The notes under the pieces are model-generated. The model did not search any database. It saw only the letters and a list, made by a program, of their open reading frames with translations, and was not told the DNA's origin. A stretch of 64,000 nucleotides of DNA, from positions 930,001-994,000 of the forward strand of contig JAAROD010000054.1 of the NCBI GenBank assembly GCA_012274445.1. The letters are read 5' to 3'. A program made the translations under genes and the position numbers. Positions 23,059 to 33,499 of the stretch are shown here, piece by piece; the stretch's first letter is position 1; the number at the start of each line of letters is the position of its first letter. The DNA is from Sclerotiophoma versabilis. Lineage: Eukaryota > Ascomycota > Dothideomycetes > Pleosporales > Didymellaceae.

Positions 23059-23151
23059 TTCCGGTACCGGGAATCGAACCCGGGTCTTTCCGGTGCTTCA
23101 ATCGAGTGATCGGTTGAAAGCGGAATATCCTAGCCTCTGGACTATACCGGA
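23059..23151 (-). tRNA. tRNA-Glu (UUC) with a 21-base intron
   Basis: The acceptor stem TCCGGTA pairs with TACCGGA, with discriminator A. The T-arm reads CCGGGTTCGATTCCCGG. The anticodon stem TTCCG/CGGAA encloses loop CTTTCA, giving anticodon TTC (Glu). About 21 extra bases (ACCGATCACT...) sit immediately after position 37, the canonical eukaryotic tRNA intron site. Removal leaves 72 bases. A TTTTT terminator follows. Confidence 0.92.
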
Positions 23152-23799
23152 GATAGTACTGTTGATGAAGGTTCGACCATTTGTTAGCATTATATTGATA
23201 CGCCAACTCCAACGCTTGAGCGCTCATATAGAAATCATCCTTTGTTATCGATCAATCCACATATGCAGTTATCGTAATATGTAAAGACTCAGGCCAGGTT
23301 GCCGATGTTCGCCGTCCATCAGAATTGTCACTTGGTGGGATCGCGACAAGTATTCCATCTATGCACTTTCTACAGATCAGTGATGGATTGTACTGTGTGT
23401 GTCTGATCCAGGATCGTACCTCAAAAGTGGCTCGACAGTATTACATACGTTGTAATCTTGATCCCCAACCAATGTTGAGTGGATGCATTGTTCTGCTTAG
23501 CAACAACAGTCACAGGGATGTGTTCCTGGTATTGGCATTCTGAACACACTCTTGCTGAGATGTATACGCGACGAGTTTGGCGAGATCTTGCTGTGTCTTG
23601 ACGATTGCAGTTACTCTCTGTGTGCGGGGAGTTATCGACTTTGTATTGTTTGATCTGCAAAAGACATCTGCATGGAAACAAGGAATGGAGTCAAATGAGC
23701 GTAACGACTATACGTAGTCCCAACTGTGGCGTCGACCGAAAATTGACAAACTGTCCGGATCTCTCCAAGTCATGACTTCGAGCCCTCATTAACAACCAA
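23152..23799. other. Intergenic spacer
   Basis: No gene is supported between the tRNA gene and the 3' end of the lectin gene. Confidence 0.6.
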
Positions 23800-24426
23800 T
23801 TAGACAGCCTTGAGCATGAACTGCGAATTGTCAGCCTCGGTGGCTGTATACATGATGATATCCGTGCCAGACTCCTTTCCAGAACCACGGACGTTGAGTT
23901 GTTTACCACTACCGACGTTGTTGATGCTGTGCCTCATCAGAACCCTTTCATCTCATCAAGACATGCATACGTACTAGAACGTTCCGTTTCCAGCATGCTG
24001 CATCTTCCAGCGAACACTTCCATCAAGGGGCGACCGGAGCTCGGTCGTGACTTGAGAGCCATCTATCATGTATACCGCTTAGTTTGATGCGCGATGGATG
24101 GGTCGTGTCTAACATACCGTTGGAAGCCATATAGAGCCCAGAGTTGACAGCGATGATCAGGTACTCGCGATCGCCTTTCTCGGGCTTTCCCTGAGTACCG
24201 CCAGCTGCTACAATTGCGAACTGAGTGTTTCTAGCATTTGGGGTTCGTGTGCTGAGACGCCAGGTCAGTCCTGCTTTCTTATTCCTTCTCAACCCTGAGA
24301 CGTGAGGACGAACTATAGTTTCACTTGCGTGCCAGCAGTGTTGGCACCGCCCCAGACGTTCAAGCTCATATTTTGAGCATGCTTTGGGATTATCTCGTAG
24401 ACGCCGGGTCCGGAGTAGTCAGACAT
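23800..24426 (-). CDS. Signal-less ricin-B-type lectin, 153 aa
   Basis: Four exons: 24314-24426, 24118-24251, 23975-24062, 23800-23926. The introns are 62, 55 and 48 bases (donors GTTCGT, GTATGT, GTACGT) and phases agree. The single small domain starts MSDYSGPGVYEIIPKHAQNM and has three beta-trefoil-like repeats: SLNVWGGANTAGTQVKLY, LYMASNDGSQVTTE with RWKMQHAG, and KQLNVRGSGKESGTDIIMYT followed by NSQFMLKAV. This resembles fungal Ricin_B_lectin_2 proteins. No signal peptide is present, so a cytosolic or non-classically exported carbohydrate-binding protein is inferred. Such fungal lectins are often defence or fruiting-body proteins (family knowledge). Confidence 0.75.
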
Positions 24427-25247
24427 GGTGATGGCTTGGGTGAGTATATTGGATGAAGGTGTTGTCTTGACTGTGATGTTTAGGCTTTATGGTTGTCTTG
24501 TGCTGATGCTCGTTGGGAATAATAGGAGGTTTTATAGAGCATTCACATGTCACAAAGCGTCATTGCTTGTTCCGTCTTCTATTCCCCCGCCCGTCGTGTC
24601 CATGTTGAAGATGCTCAACTTGCAAGCAAGCTCGCAGGCCCCGCATCTGCAATATGTTGTACTGCGTCGCTGTCATGTTACGGCTTCTGCTCATGCTATC
24701 GTACAGAGTGGAGGTGGCTAGCGGTCATCCTTGTAGTGTAGTCTGCGGAAGCCTCAAGCTGTAACTCGTCTCCAGCCTATGACAGACGAGCAGACTAGGA
24801 TAGGCGTGTGCAAAGATGGATTTCTGCCTTGAAAAGTGGAAGTACGACTCTGGTTGTAGTACGGTATTATAGCAATGCTCTACTGCGTGAGATATACTAA
24901 GCAAATGCTCAAATGTACTGCGATATGGCCAATCGCAAATGGGCATTCACCTTCAATTCAACGCTATGCCAAATTAGATCCCCCTCTTCTGCAGATGTGT
25001 GAACATGCGTTTGACTATGTACCGTTAGGAGCTTCGTGCAACTACATCGAACAGGACCTGATCGGTACAGAGGTCCGTCTGTATCGCGGAGCTCGTTGCC
25101 TCGATGGTTCCTCTGTTAACTAGTGTAGGCGAACGCGATGCGGACATAGTGAGACGTTGTTCAGTCTAGCTCCAGCCATCCAGCTGGTAACATGGGTCTA
25201 GTAATTGTAATATCTAGTTTGTCATTAAGCCACACGGTACGGATTGC
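24427..25247. other. Intergenic spacer
   Basis: No gene seen. It should include the lectin promoter at its left end. Confidence 0.55.
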
Positions 25248-26016
25248 TCACGTAATGCAACGATCGTTACAACAGCCGCCATGCGTGTATTTTGAGGTTC
25301 TAAAACCACACGGACGTATTAGACCAAAGTTGTGTTGCATGCAGTGAAAGCCTAAATAGAGCAGTCTTAACGACTGCGCTGACTCCTCGACTATTTGGAC
25401 TAGCTGTTCGCCGACGCTGTTATACGTAGCAAGCTGACGTTTCCACCTGCTGTACTTCTTTGACGCACTTGTTCCAAACTTGGTCGCAAATACTATGTTG
25501 TATCGACCGGCATTGATCAGCGATGCAGCATCCTGCTGTGAATCAACATGGCAAGTTCTGATCCTCTGGGTTGCGGGTGTCCTTGGGTCGTCTGAGAATC
25601 CATGCTTTGGCAAAGTCGGCCAACTGAATGCAAGTCCTAAATCTTTCAGAAGCTGGGCCTCGGTCTGCATAACCGACATTCATTGTGCTCCATGAACAAT
25701 TGAATTGTCGGTGTTTATAGATCGTGCAGGCTCTTGATGATTCGGATGTCGCGCTTGTCGCACAAATACCCCTCCGTTGCTCGAATGTTCTCAGTGCATC
25801 AGTGCGGCCAGACGTGTCAATGAGCGGAGTATGAGATAGGTCCTCCAGCATGATGCGTGCGGTCAGCCATCCGAACATGTCCTCATCCTTGTCTTCACCA
25901 TTGGCGCCATTGGAGCCATCTGGTGATCGAGCTCATTTCACCACCTTGTACAAGATGTCGAGGGCTGCTGCACCCGCTGCATCGTCCATGGTTTGCACTT
26001 GCTCGTTGTTGGCGAA
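25248..26016 (-). pseudogene. Possible hypothetical gene or gene relic with broken frames
   Basis: An ATG at 25989 in perfect context (ACCATGG) begins MDDAAG. The frame runs to 25543 but has TGA at 25933-25935, which a 54-base in-phase intron (GTGCAG...CACCAG) could remove, giving MDDAADGSNGANGEDKDED followed by MFGWLTARIMLEDL. Downstream, another frame (25248-25679, starting MSVMQTEAQLLKDLGLAF) also looks protein-like, as does a short third-frame stretch (CDKRDIRIIKSLHDL). No family was recognised. Either an orphan gene with unusual introns or a decaying gene fits. The 330 bases from 26017 to 26346 are the Tad3 upstream region. Confidence 0.3.
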
Positions 26017-26346
26017 CTGAAATGGAAAGGTGCGGGTACGAAACGAGGAGGTGACTGTGGTTTACCAGACTATAGTAATGACCTGCGCTCGGACAGACTC
26101 AACAGTCGAGGTTGCTGGTTCCACACTGTGCACCTGCTCAATGTGTGCAGGGGTGACGCGTGAGGGACGCGTCAAGGTTGGAAGGCGGTGTTGGTGCAGG
26201 GAAACACCGACCAACCGAGGCCTTCGACTTTTGTTTCGATGATGCACCTGCAGCTTTTCTCCTCCACCACAGCCAGCACCTTGCGCGACTCACCACTCAC
26301 GCCAGCAACAATATCATAGTCCAGTCAGCAGCCTGCAGGCGATGCA

Positions 26347-27690
26347 ATGAGTGGCCCTGCATCCCTCACCGGCCGTCTCGTCCCACTGCGGACCAAAGAC
26401 GAAGTGCGCGCCGGCCTGGAGACGCACGTCGTCTACGTCGTCGAAGTGCCTGCGAAGCATGCCAACGTTGTCAAGGAGTGAGCTGCTCACTCCAGGCACA
26501 GCCAATTGATCTCTGACTAACGGTGCAGTGTCGTGCAAGCAGCCATACCCGACTTCAAGACGTCTGAGATCTCGCACCTGCGCCGTGTAGTGCAGTTCAA
26601 ATACTTGCCAGCCCATCTGCAGAGGCAGTTCTATCCGCCCGCGAGGCTTCCGAGAGGTGATGAGGATGATCCTGCACCAGCATCATTATCCCCATCCCCT
26701 GCATCGTTGCCTTCTCTTCCATCTCCTCCGTCCACACCCACGGTTGACGATGGCACTGCTGGTGAGGACGTTGCTAAAGACATGGATCTAGTGCGCTACT
26801 TCCTCCTGTGTCCCACGAGGCACATCCAACATGGCGACCTGTTCGCCCTCCTGCGCAAATGCCCTCCTTTTGACAACGGCAAGACCACACCAAGGATCCT
26901 GTACGTCACCGTCCCGTCGCTGGCACCCACGTCCGCCGAGCAGTCTGAGCAATGGAGCGAGCAGTACTGGCCCATCTCGTACAAGAACACCAACCCGTAC
27001 GGGCCGCACCCGAGCCTCGTCGCACGCAACCAAGCAGAAGTTGAGGACAAGGCTGGCGACTGGCTTGCGCTCGCACGATCAGCTGGTAAGAGCATCTCTG
27101 AGCAGTGCCTGGGAGAGTCGCTTGGCGTCGTTGTGGTGGACCAGACAAAGGGCACATCAGAAGTGATCGTTGTTGCCGGCGATTGCCGCTGGAGGTCACC
27201 GGCGGGCGCCATCGAGCAACACAAAGGTACTGGAAACGTCATGGCCCATGCTGTCCAGCGCGCCATTGCCATGGTAGCAAAGAAGAGGCTTCGAGCTGCA
27301 GGTGCTGACCCAGCCATACTCGACCGCTCGCTATTCTGCGACGTACCTCTCACCACCATTGAGCGGGAGTACTTCGCCAAGGACAATATCAATCAGAGTG
27401 GTTACCTCTGCGTCGACCTTGACATCTACCTAACAAACGAGCCCTGTGTCATGTGCTCGATGGCCATTTTGCACTCAAGATTTCGACGTTGCATTTTTGC
27501 AAAGCGCATGCCGCTCACTGGTGGTATGACGTCCGACGCAGCTGAAGGTAGCGCACCCCTGCAGGGCGGACTGAAGCATGGCATGTTCTGGCGACCGAGC
27601 GAGCTGAACTGGAAATTCTTGGCTTGGGAGTACAAAGAGGACGGGCAGGAGTCACAGCACGATGGCATCAAGGATACTCTGCATGTCTAG
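26347..27690 (+). CDS. TAD3: tRNA-specific adenosine deaminase subunit Tad3 (ADAT3)
   Basis: Exons 26347-26477 and 26529-27690 flank a 51-base intron (GTGAGC...GTGCAG), giving 430 aa. The N-terminal half is the Tad3-specific region (LRTKDEVRAGLETHVVYVVE ... ISHLRRVVQFKYLP). The C-terminal cytidine-deaminase fold has HAV at residues 284-286 and PCVMC with Cys350 and Cys353. Val replaces the catalytic Glu of active deaminases (HAE), the known mark of the non-catalytic Tad3 partner. With Tad2 it converts A34 to inosine in tRNA anticodons (family knowledge). The ending GLKHGMFWRPSELNWKFLA is typical of the family. Confidence 0.93.
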
Positions 27691-27989
27691 AACGACATGA
27701 GAATGGGATCGGGTCGCATTGGATATGAAGCATTACACGGCGCATTGGATTACTTGTTGTGGCGATTACAGTCCAAAGGATACAGGGTTATAAGGCATGA
27801 GATACCCACATATAGATATACGCCCGATAAAAGATGAACGAAACGCATTCAGCATCTTCAGCAGCATTCACACTACTAATCTCATGCTTGATGGTCATGC
27901 ACGTGCCTTCGCGTTTGGCTTAATCCTAGCGTGTCAATGACAATGTTCCATGGTTAGCCATCGTCAACAGCCAACGCTTACACACAACA

Positions 27990-29507
27990 ATGCTGCCAGA
28001 TGAAATTATTGCGCAACTGGCTGGCGAATTCGCATGTCGCGACCAGCAAGTTCAGCATTTGGCTGCTTTGTATACAGTATGTGCTTCTTCCTATGACAGT
28101 TGGCATTGCTAACAAGCCAGGCGCATCTCCCCTCACCACCGTTCGCCAACATCCATGGTCTGACAGCGACCGGCAAGTCGTCTATCCTGCGCGCATACTT
28201 CCACCTCGTCCAGACACCACATACGATTATCAATGTACGCGAATGCATAACCGCACGGCATCTTCTCGAGCGAATTGTAGCAGCGTCTCTTGATGCGCTG
28301 GAGGAGAGCTACGACGAGAAGATCGATAGAAGGCCGTATGCGCGGACCGAAAACTTGAGTGCACTATGTGTGAATCTCCAAAAGATGTTGGAAGGGAGAG
28401 GGAGGTTTGTGTTAGTACTGGACGCCCTCGACAAGCTTAGAGAAGGTGGTGGCACGCTCATTGCAGCCTTGGGTAGATTGGGCGAGACGGTACATTCACC
28501 GCTGAGCTATGACATGTCCCATATTGACAACATCAATACAGATACCCAACCTCGCCCTCGTCGTCGCGACAACCTTGCCTGTCGCGCCCTCCTTGCGACA
28601 CTCTTCGTCCATACCTTACATCGCTTTTCCATCTTATACGCGCCCGCAACTCCTCACCATCCTCGGCAAGAACCCACCAAAAGTCTTCATCTCGCCTCCA
28701 TCCGCAGAAAAATTCCCAGATTACACGCTCGATCTTGCCGCCGAAGACGACGCCTGGTTGTGGAACCGCTTCCTTCGCGCCGTCTACGACTCGCTCAGCA
28801 AGCACACCGGGCGCGACCTACTCAGCTTCCGCTCGACCGCGCTGCGGCTATGGCGGGAATTTGTCGCTCCCATTGTGAACGGCGAGTTTGGCACACGTGA
28901 CTTCTCGCGCCTCATGGTCAACAGACGACACCTGTTCCAGGGCGAGGAGGCGGTGCTGGACCGCATCATCACCCCCAAGCCTGCTGCCACGAATGGCGAT
29001 ACCGGGGCGGTAGTGAGGAGAAAGCCCGTCCCGGGGATCGTGCAGAGTCTCCCGTTCTACACCACCCATCTCCTCATCGCGGCGTACCTGGCGAGTTACA
29101 ATCCCGCGCGAACCGATGTCACGTACTTTATGAAGCACACTGATAAACGCAAGAACAAACGCCGTGCCCCTAGTGCGGCGTCCTTGTCTACGACGTCAAA
29201 GGGCGGTGTCAAGCATCGCCGTATCCCGAGGCATTTGCTCACGCCCAGTCCGTTCACGCTGGATAGGCTGTTTGCGATCTTTAGAGCGCTGCTCGTGGAT
29301 GGTGTTCCTCAGACTGCGGATCTGTACACGAGTGTTGCAACACTTACGAGTCTGAAGTTGCTGGTTAGGACGGGTGTGGGTGGCGCGAGTGATGCGTTGG
29401 AAGCAGGCGCGCGGTGGAGAGTAGGATTCGGGTGGGAGTACGTGAGGGGATTAGGGAGGAGTGTGGGAGTAGAGGTTGGAGAGTATTTGGTTGGCGGTGT
29501 GGATTAA
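27990..29507 (+). CDS. ORC5: Origin recognition complex subunit 5
   Basis: Three exons: 27990-28076, 28121-28489, 28542-29507. The introns are 44 bases (GTATGT...GCCAG with GCTAAC branch) and 52 bases (GTACAT...TACAG), giving 473 aa. The start MLPDEIIAQLAGEFACRD and the early AAA+ Walker A (HGLTATGKSS, about residues 42-51) and Walker B-like strand (FVLVLDALDKL) match Orc5. The C-terminal half has LPFYTTHLLIAAYLASYNPA and DVTYFMKH, conserved in Orc5, followed by a basic KRKNKRR patch. It acts in the ORC ring at replication origins. It is followed 73 bases downstream by the convergent DCAF4-like gene. Confidence 0.93.
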
Positions 29508-29579
29508 AGTCCTGGACACTATCGAGGTATATATGCAAAGCCTAAAGATGGTGCGCAGTTGTGCTGAATGTGGTGGTAT

Positions 29580-31106
29580 CTACCACGAGAACGAAGCAAT
29601 GTCTCCGCCCCATGTTGACCACAAACTCACGCCTCCATCCTCGTCATTCACCCACTTCAAGTTCCGTATCTTCTGCGATCCCGCCCCTTTCTTACCCGGC
29701 GGATCAAACTCCTTCACCGTCTTCCCAGTCCACATGTTGCTCACCCTGATCGCCTTGTCGCTATGGTGCATATCCTGGCTCGCAGCAACAAGCCCCAGCC
29801 GCTCATTCACAGCAACATCTAGATCCAAGTCGTCTAGATTTGTATGCGAATAGCTCAAGACTGGCTGACTCCATTTAGCAAACGCCTTGCGGTTCATCAC
29901 TTTCCTCCGCTTGTGATCGTGCGCTCCCGGATAAAGGCTCTTGAAGTAGGCCTCGTTGTAGTGGTGGTTTTTCGTGTTGAGTTTTCCGTCTCGATCGCGG
30001 CGACTAGAGAGGCGTGGCATGCGGAGGTCGTACAGCAAGAGCGTGTCTTGTAATCCGGAGCAGATGAGCCTTGTTGCATCGTCTGCGCGCTTCAGCTTGC
30101 TGATTGCGTACGGATGCGTGAGGACGTGTGAGCTGCCGCCAGAGCGCGAGTCGTAGAGGTGGATCTTTCCATTGCGGCATCCAATCGCGATGGTGCTGTG
30201 GTCCAGCCACTCAATTGCGAGGGCGTCGGCGTGCAGGTCTTGGATCAGCGTGGAAGAGTCCCAGGTCCCGGATGGGGAGCGGGTGAAGAGGAGGAGTGAT
30301 TGCTGGGCGCCGACGGCGAGGTGTTCTGTGTCGCTCGCGGCGACACTATTTGGATGGCCAGAAGATGGATGATATGAAGGCGGTCGCGCAGCAGACGTCC
30401 AGATTGCAGTGCAGGCATACGGTGTGAACTTTTGATATATGTGCGGACCGTCACGCTCTGGGTCACTGAGATGGACAATGGGCGGGCGGTCGGAGCCGAT
30501 TGTTGTTACTGCGAGAGCACCGGAGTTGGGCATGTATTGGAAAGAAGAGACGGTGGATGTTGTGCGGCCTATCTCGTCCCAGGGGTAATAGCCGTATCTC
30601 GACTCGGTGTCAAGAGCCCTCAACCTCTTTTGGGACTGGGGATTCCGCAGATTGCCCGCTTGATCGTCACCAAGATAATGGCGTCTCTCGATGCCATTCT
30701 CTCCACACACGGCATAGATGGTCTTTGAGACTGGGTCTCTGTCGAAGAAGCGAAGTATCCCACGTTCGTCGCTGCTGGTTATAGGGTCAGGCAAAGCATT
30801 CACGCCAGACATACAGGCCCCGGGCCAGTCGCTTTGTAAGTAGACGGACCGCCTCTTGAAGCCTATCTCCCTGTCAAGATCGGTCTGGATGAAGCTGTTG
30901 GCATGTCGGCGGACGACTCGTTCCTTCTGGGTCCGGGCTTTCTTTGCAGTTGCAGCTCGCTGAACATTCTCTTTCCTCCTCTCCTTGACCAGATTCGAGG
31001 TCGAGTATTTGAGATTAAGGCCTCTCGACTGCGACTGACTCTGTATCTTGAAGTACTTCGCCTTCTCTTTGTCGTAATAGAAGCCAGGTATGTGCTGGCC
31101 GTTCAT
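29580..31106 (-). CDS. DCAF4-like WD-repeat protein, 508 aa
   Basis: A single exon from the ATG at 31106 to TAG at 29580. The N-terminus IPGFYYDKEKAKYFKIQ matches the start of DCAF4/WDR21-type proteins. It is followed by a Lys/Arg-rich helix (about 45-75). WD-like blades follow: ILRFFDRDPVSKTIYAV, ADALAIEWLDHSTIAIGCRNG (with HLYDSRSG) and DATRLICSGLQD (with LLYDLRMP). DCAF4 is a CUL4-DDB1 substrate receptor in animals; that role here is inference. It shares a 123-base divergent promoter with the SelO gene. Confidence 0.75.
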   Translation of the reverse strand: MNGQHIPGFYYDKEKAKYFKIQSQSQSRGLNLKYSTSNLVKERRKENVQRAATAKKARTQKERVVRRHANSFIQTDLDREIGFKRRSVYLQSDWPGACMSGVNALPDPITSSDERGILRFFDRDPVSKTIYAVCGENGIERRHYLGDDQAGNLRNPQSQKRLRALDTESRYGYYPWDEIGRTTSTVSSFQYMPNSGALAVTTIGSDRPPIVHLSDPERDGPHIYQKFTPYACTAIWTSAARPPSYHPSSGHPNSVAASDTEHLAVGAQQSLLLFTRSPSGTWDSSTLIQDLHADALAIEWLDHSTIAIGCRNGKIHLYDSRSGGSSHVLTHPYAISKLKRADDATRLICSGLQDTLLLYDLRMPRLSSRRDRDGKLNTKNHHYNEAYFKSLYPGAHDHKRRKVMNRKAFAKWSQPVLSYSHTNLDDLDLDVAVNERLGLVAASQDMHHSDKAIRVSNMWTGKTVKEFDPPGKKGAGSQKIRNLKWVNDEDGGVSLWSTWGGDIASFSW

Positions 31107-31229
31107 CGTGAGCTGTTCGAGCTGTGAGTGTTTCGTGATTGGCCGATGATCTCACAGCGCGCAGACATTGTTTACGCGAGTCAGTCGCGGCGACCCTATC
31201 GATAAGGAAGCTCACTGACACGCCGCGGT
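31107..31229. promoter_or_regulatory. Divergent promoter between DCAF4-like and SelO genes
   Basis: Only 123 bases separate the two start codons (fewer than 260 if SelO starts at 31359), so the two genes must share regulatory sequence. No TATA element is visible, as is common in housekeeping divergent promoters. Confidence 0.6.
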
Positions 31230-33355
31230 ATGACGCCACTGCGGCGATGGTCCAGGCGCATCACTCTGACAGATGCTCGACGCGGTGGCATCTTTTGCCT
31301 CCCTCTTGTCTCCGCTCGATTCCCCCGACTGCCACTTGTTTACACACTCTGGCAGCTGATGCTTCGCCTCTCACGACTCTCGAAGCCCCTAACCTCTGGC
31401 ACAATATCTTCCACTGCAAGACATTTCCATAATTCGAATCGCCTCAGCCAGGTCATGGCGCACCTCAATGGCTCCCAGCCCAAGGGCGAGCACACACTGC
31501 AATCGCTTCCCAAATCGAATGTCTTCACACAGAACCTGCCTCCAGACGCCGCCTTCCCTACGCCGCAAGACTCGCACGATGCGCCGCGACAGACTCTCGG
31601 ACCGCGCATGGTGAAGGAAGCGCTCTACACATATGTGAGGCCGGATCCCCAGGGTGAGGCTGAGATACTAGGTGTCAGCCAGCGCGCGCTGCAAGACCTT
31701 GGACTGAAGGAGGAGGAGGCACAGACGGAAGAGTTCAAGCAGCTGGTTTCCGGCGCCAAGATCGTCACATGGGATCCCGAGAAGCCAGGCGAGGGCATCT
31801 ACCCCTGGGCGCAATGCTACGGCGGCTACCAGTTTGGACAGTGGGCGGGGCAGTTGGGTGACGGACGCGCCATCTCGCTCTTCGAGGCTACCAACCCTTC
31901 GACGGGTGTACGCTACGAGATCCAGCTCAAGGGCGCTGGCCGTACACCATACTCGCGCTTTGCAGATGGAAGGGCTGTCCTGCGTTCATCGATCCGCGAG
32001 TTTGTTGTCTCAGAATACCTCAATGCGATCGGCATCCCGTCCACAAGAGCGCTGGCGCTCACATTGAACAGCGGCACGAAGATCATGCGCGAACGAATCG
32101 AGCCAGGTGCTATCGTCACACGCTTTGCCCAGAGTTGGATTCGATTTGGTACCTTTGACCTTCAGCGCATGCGTGGCGATCGTGAAACGCTACGCACACT
32201 GACCGACTACACCGCCGAGCACGTCTACGGAGGCTGGGACAAGCTGCCTTCGAAGCTGCCCGCCGGCGAGGCAAAGACGACACATACCCAAGTCAAGACA
32301 GGCGTAGCGAAAGACACAATCGAAGGCTCTAAACTCGACGAGGAGAACCGCTACACACGTCTCTATCGCGCCGTGGTGCGCAACAATGCTGCTACAGTCG
32401 CCAAGTGGCAAGCGTACGGTTTCATGAACGGCGTACTGAACACCGACAACACTTCTATTCTCGGTCTCAGTATCGACTTCGGGCCTTTTGCCTTCCTCGA
32501 CACTTTCGATCCCAGCTACACACCCAATCATGATGATCACATGCTGCGTTATAGCTATCGCAACCAGCCAACCATCATCTGGTGGAACCTTGTCCGGCTA
32601 GGAGAGGCTTTCGGCGAGCTGATGGGCGCCGGTTCGAACGTCGATAGCGCCGAGTTTGTTGAGAAAGGCGTCAGTGAAGCGGACGCTGACGGCCTTGTCA
32701 AGCGCGCAGAAGGCATCATCGAGCGTGCAGGCGAGGAGTACAAAGCTGTTTTCCTGGCCGAGTACAAGCGTCTCATGACCACACGTCTTGGACTACAATC
32801 GCAACAAGACAGCGACTTTGACACCCTCTTCTCAGAGCTACTTGACTTCCTGGAGGCGTATGAGCTAGACTTCCATCATGCTTTCCGCAGGCTGTCGAGC
32901 TTGAGCCTTTCGAGATTGGATTCAGACGAAGGCAGGCAAAATGCCGCCGATATCTTCTTCCGCAATGACAACTTGCCTAAGGAAGGTGCCGATTCGCGGG
33001 TCCGCATAGCGAAATGGCTCGAGAAGTGGTCGGCGCGCGTCAAAGAGGATTGGGGCGAGGATGATAACGGGCGGCAGGAGGCAATGAGGGCTGTGAACCC
33101 GAGCGTGAGTATTTGTTCAGCATTGTCAAGGATTTCTACTAACTTCTTTTGCAGTTTGTTCCTCGATCGTGGGTCCTTGATGAGTTGATTGACAGAGTCG
33201 AGAAGAAAGGCGAGCGCGAGATCTTGCCCCAGATTATGAAGTTGAACCTTGACCCCTTCTCAGACGAGTGGGGATGGGATGCAAAGGAAGAGCAGAGGTT
33301 CACTGGTGATGTACCGAAGTACAAAGGCATGATGCAGTGTAGCTGCAGTTCATAA
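31230..33355 (+). CDS. SelO: SelO-type protein adenylyltransferase (mitochondrial)
   Basis: Exons 31230-33104 and 33155-33355 flank a 50-base intron (GTGAGT...TTGCAG). The pseudokinase core is clear: WAQCYGGYQFGQWAGQLGDG, YEIQLKGAGRTPYSRFADGR (Lys of the nucleotide site), REFVVSEYLNAIGIPSTRAL, and a DFG-like IDFGPFAFLDTFDP preceded by NTDN. SelO proteins transfer AMP to protein side chains in mitochondria and are tied to redox control. Two starts are possible: 31230 (691 aa) or 31359 (648 aa, beginning MLRLSRLSKPLTS, a strong mitochondrial presequence). The protein ends CSCSS, with Cys at the antepenultimate place where vertebrate SelO has selenocysteine. Confidence 0.93.
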
Positions 33356-33499
33356 GTAGGTACGTACTGTAGTTGTATATAAAGTGGCGACCTAGACTAC
33401 TATGCTTCAAAAACGAAGACTTGAAAAGTTCAATTAGCCACCTCCAACGTCTCCGAACACATATAACGGCTTTGAAATCATTTGATTAAAGCAGTATCG

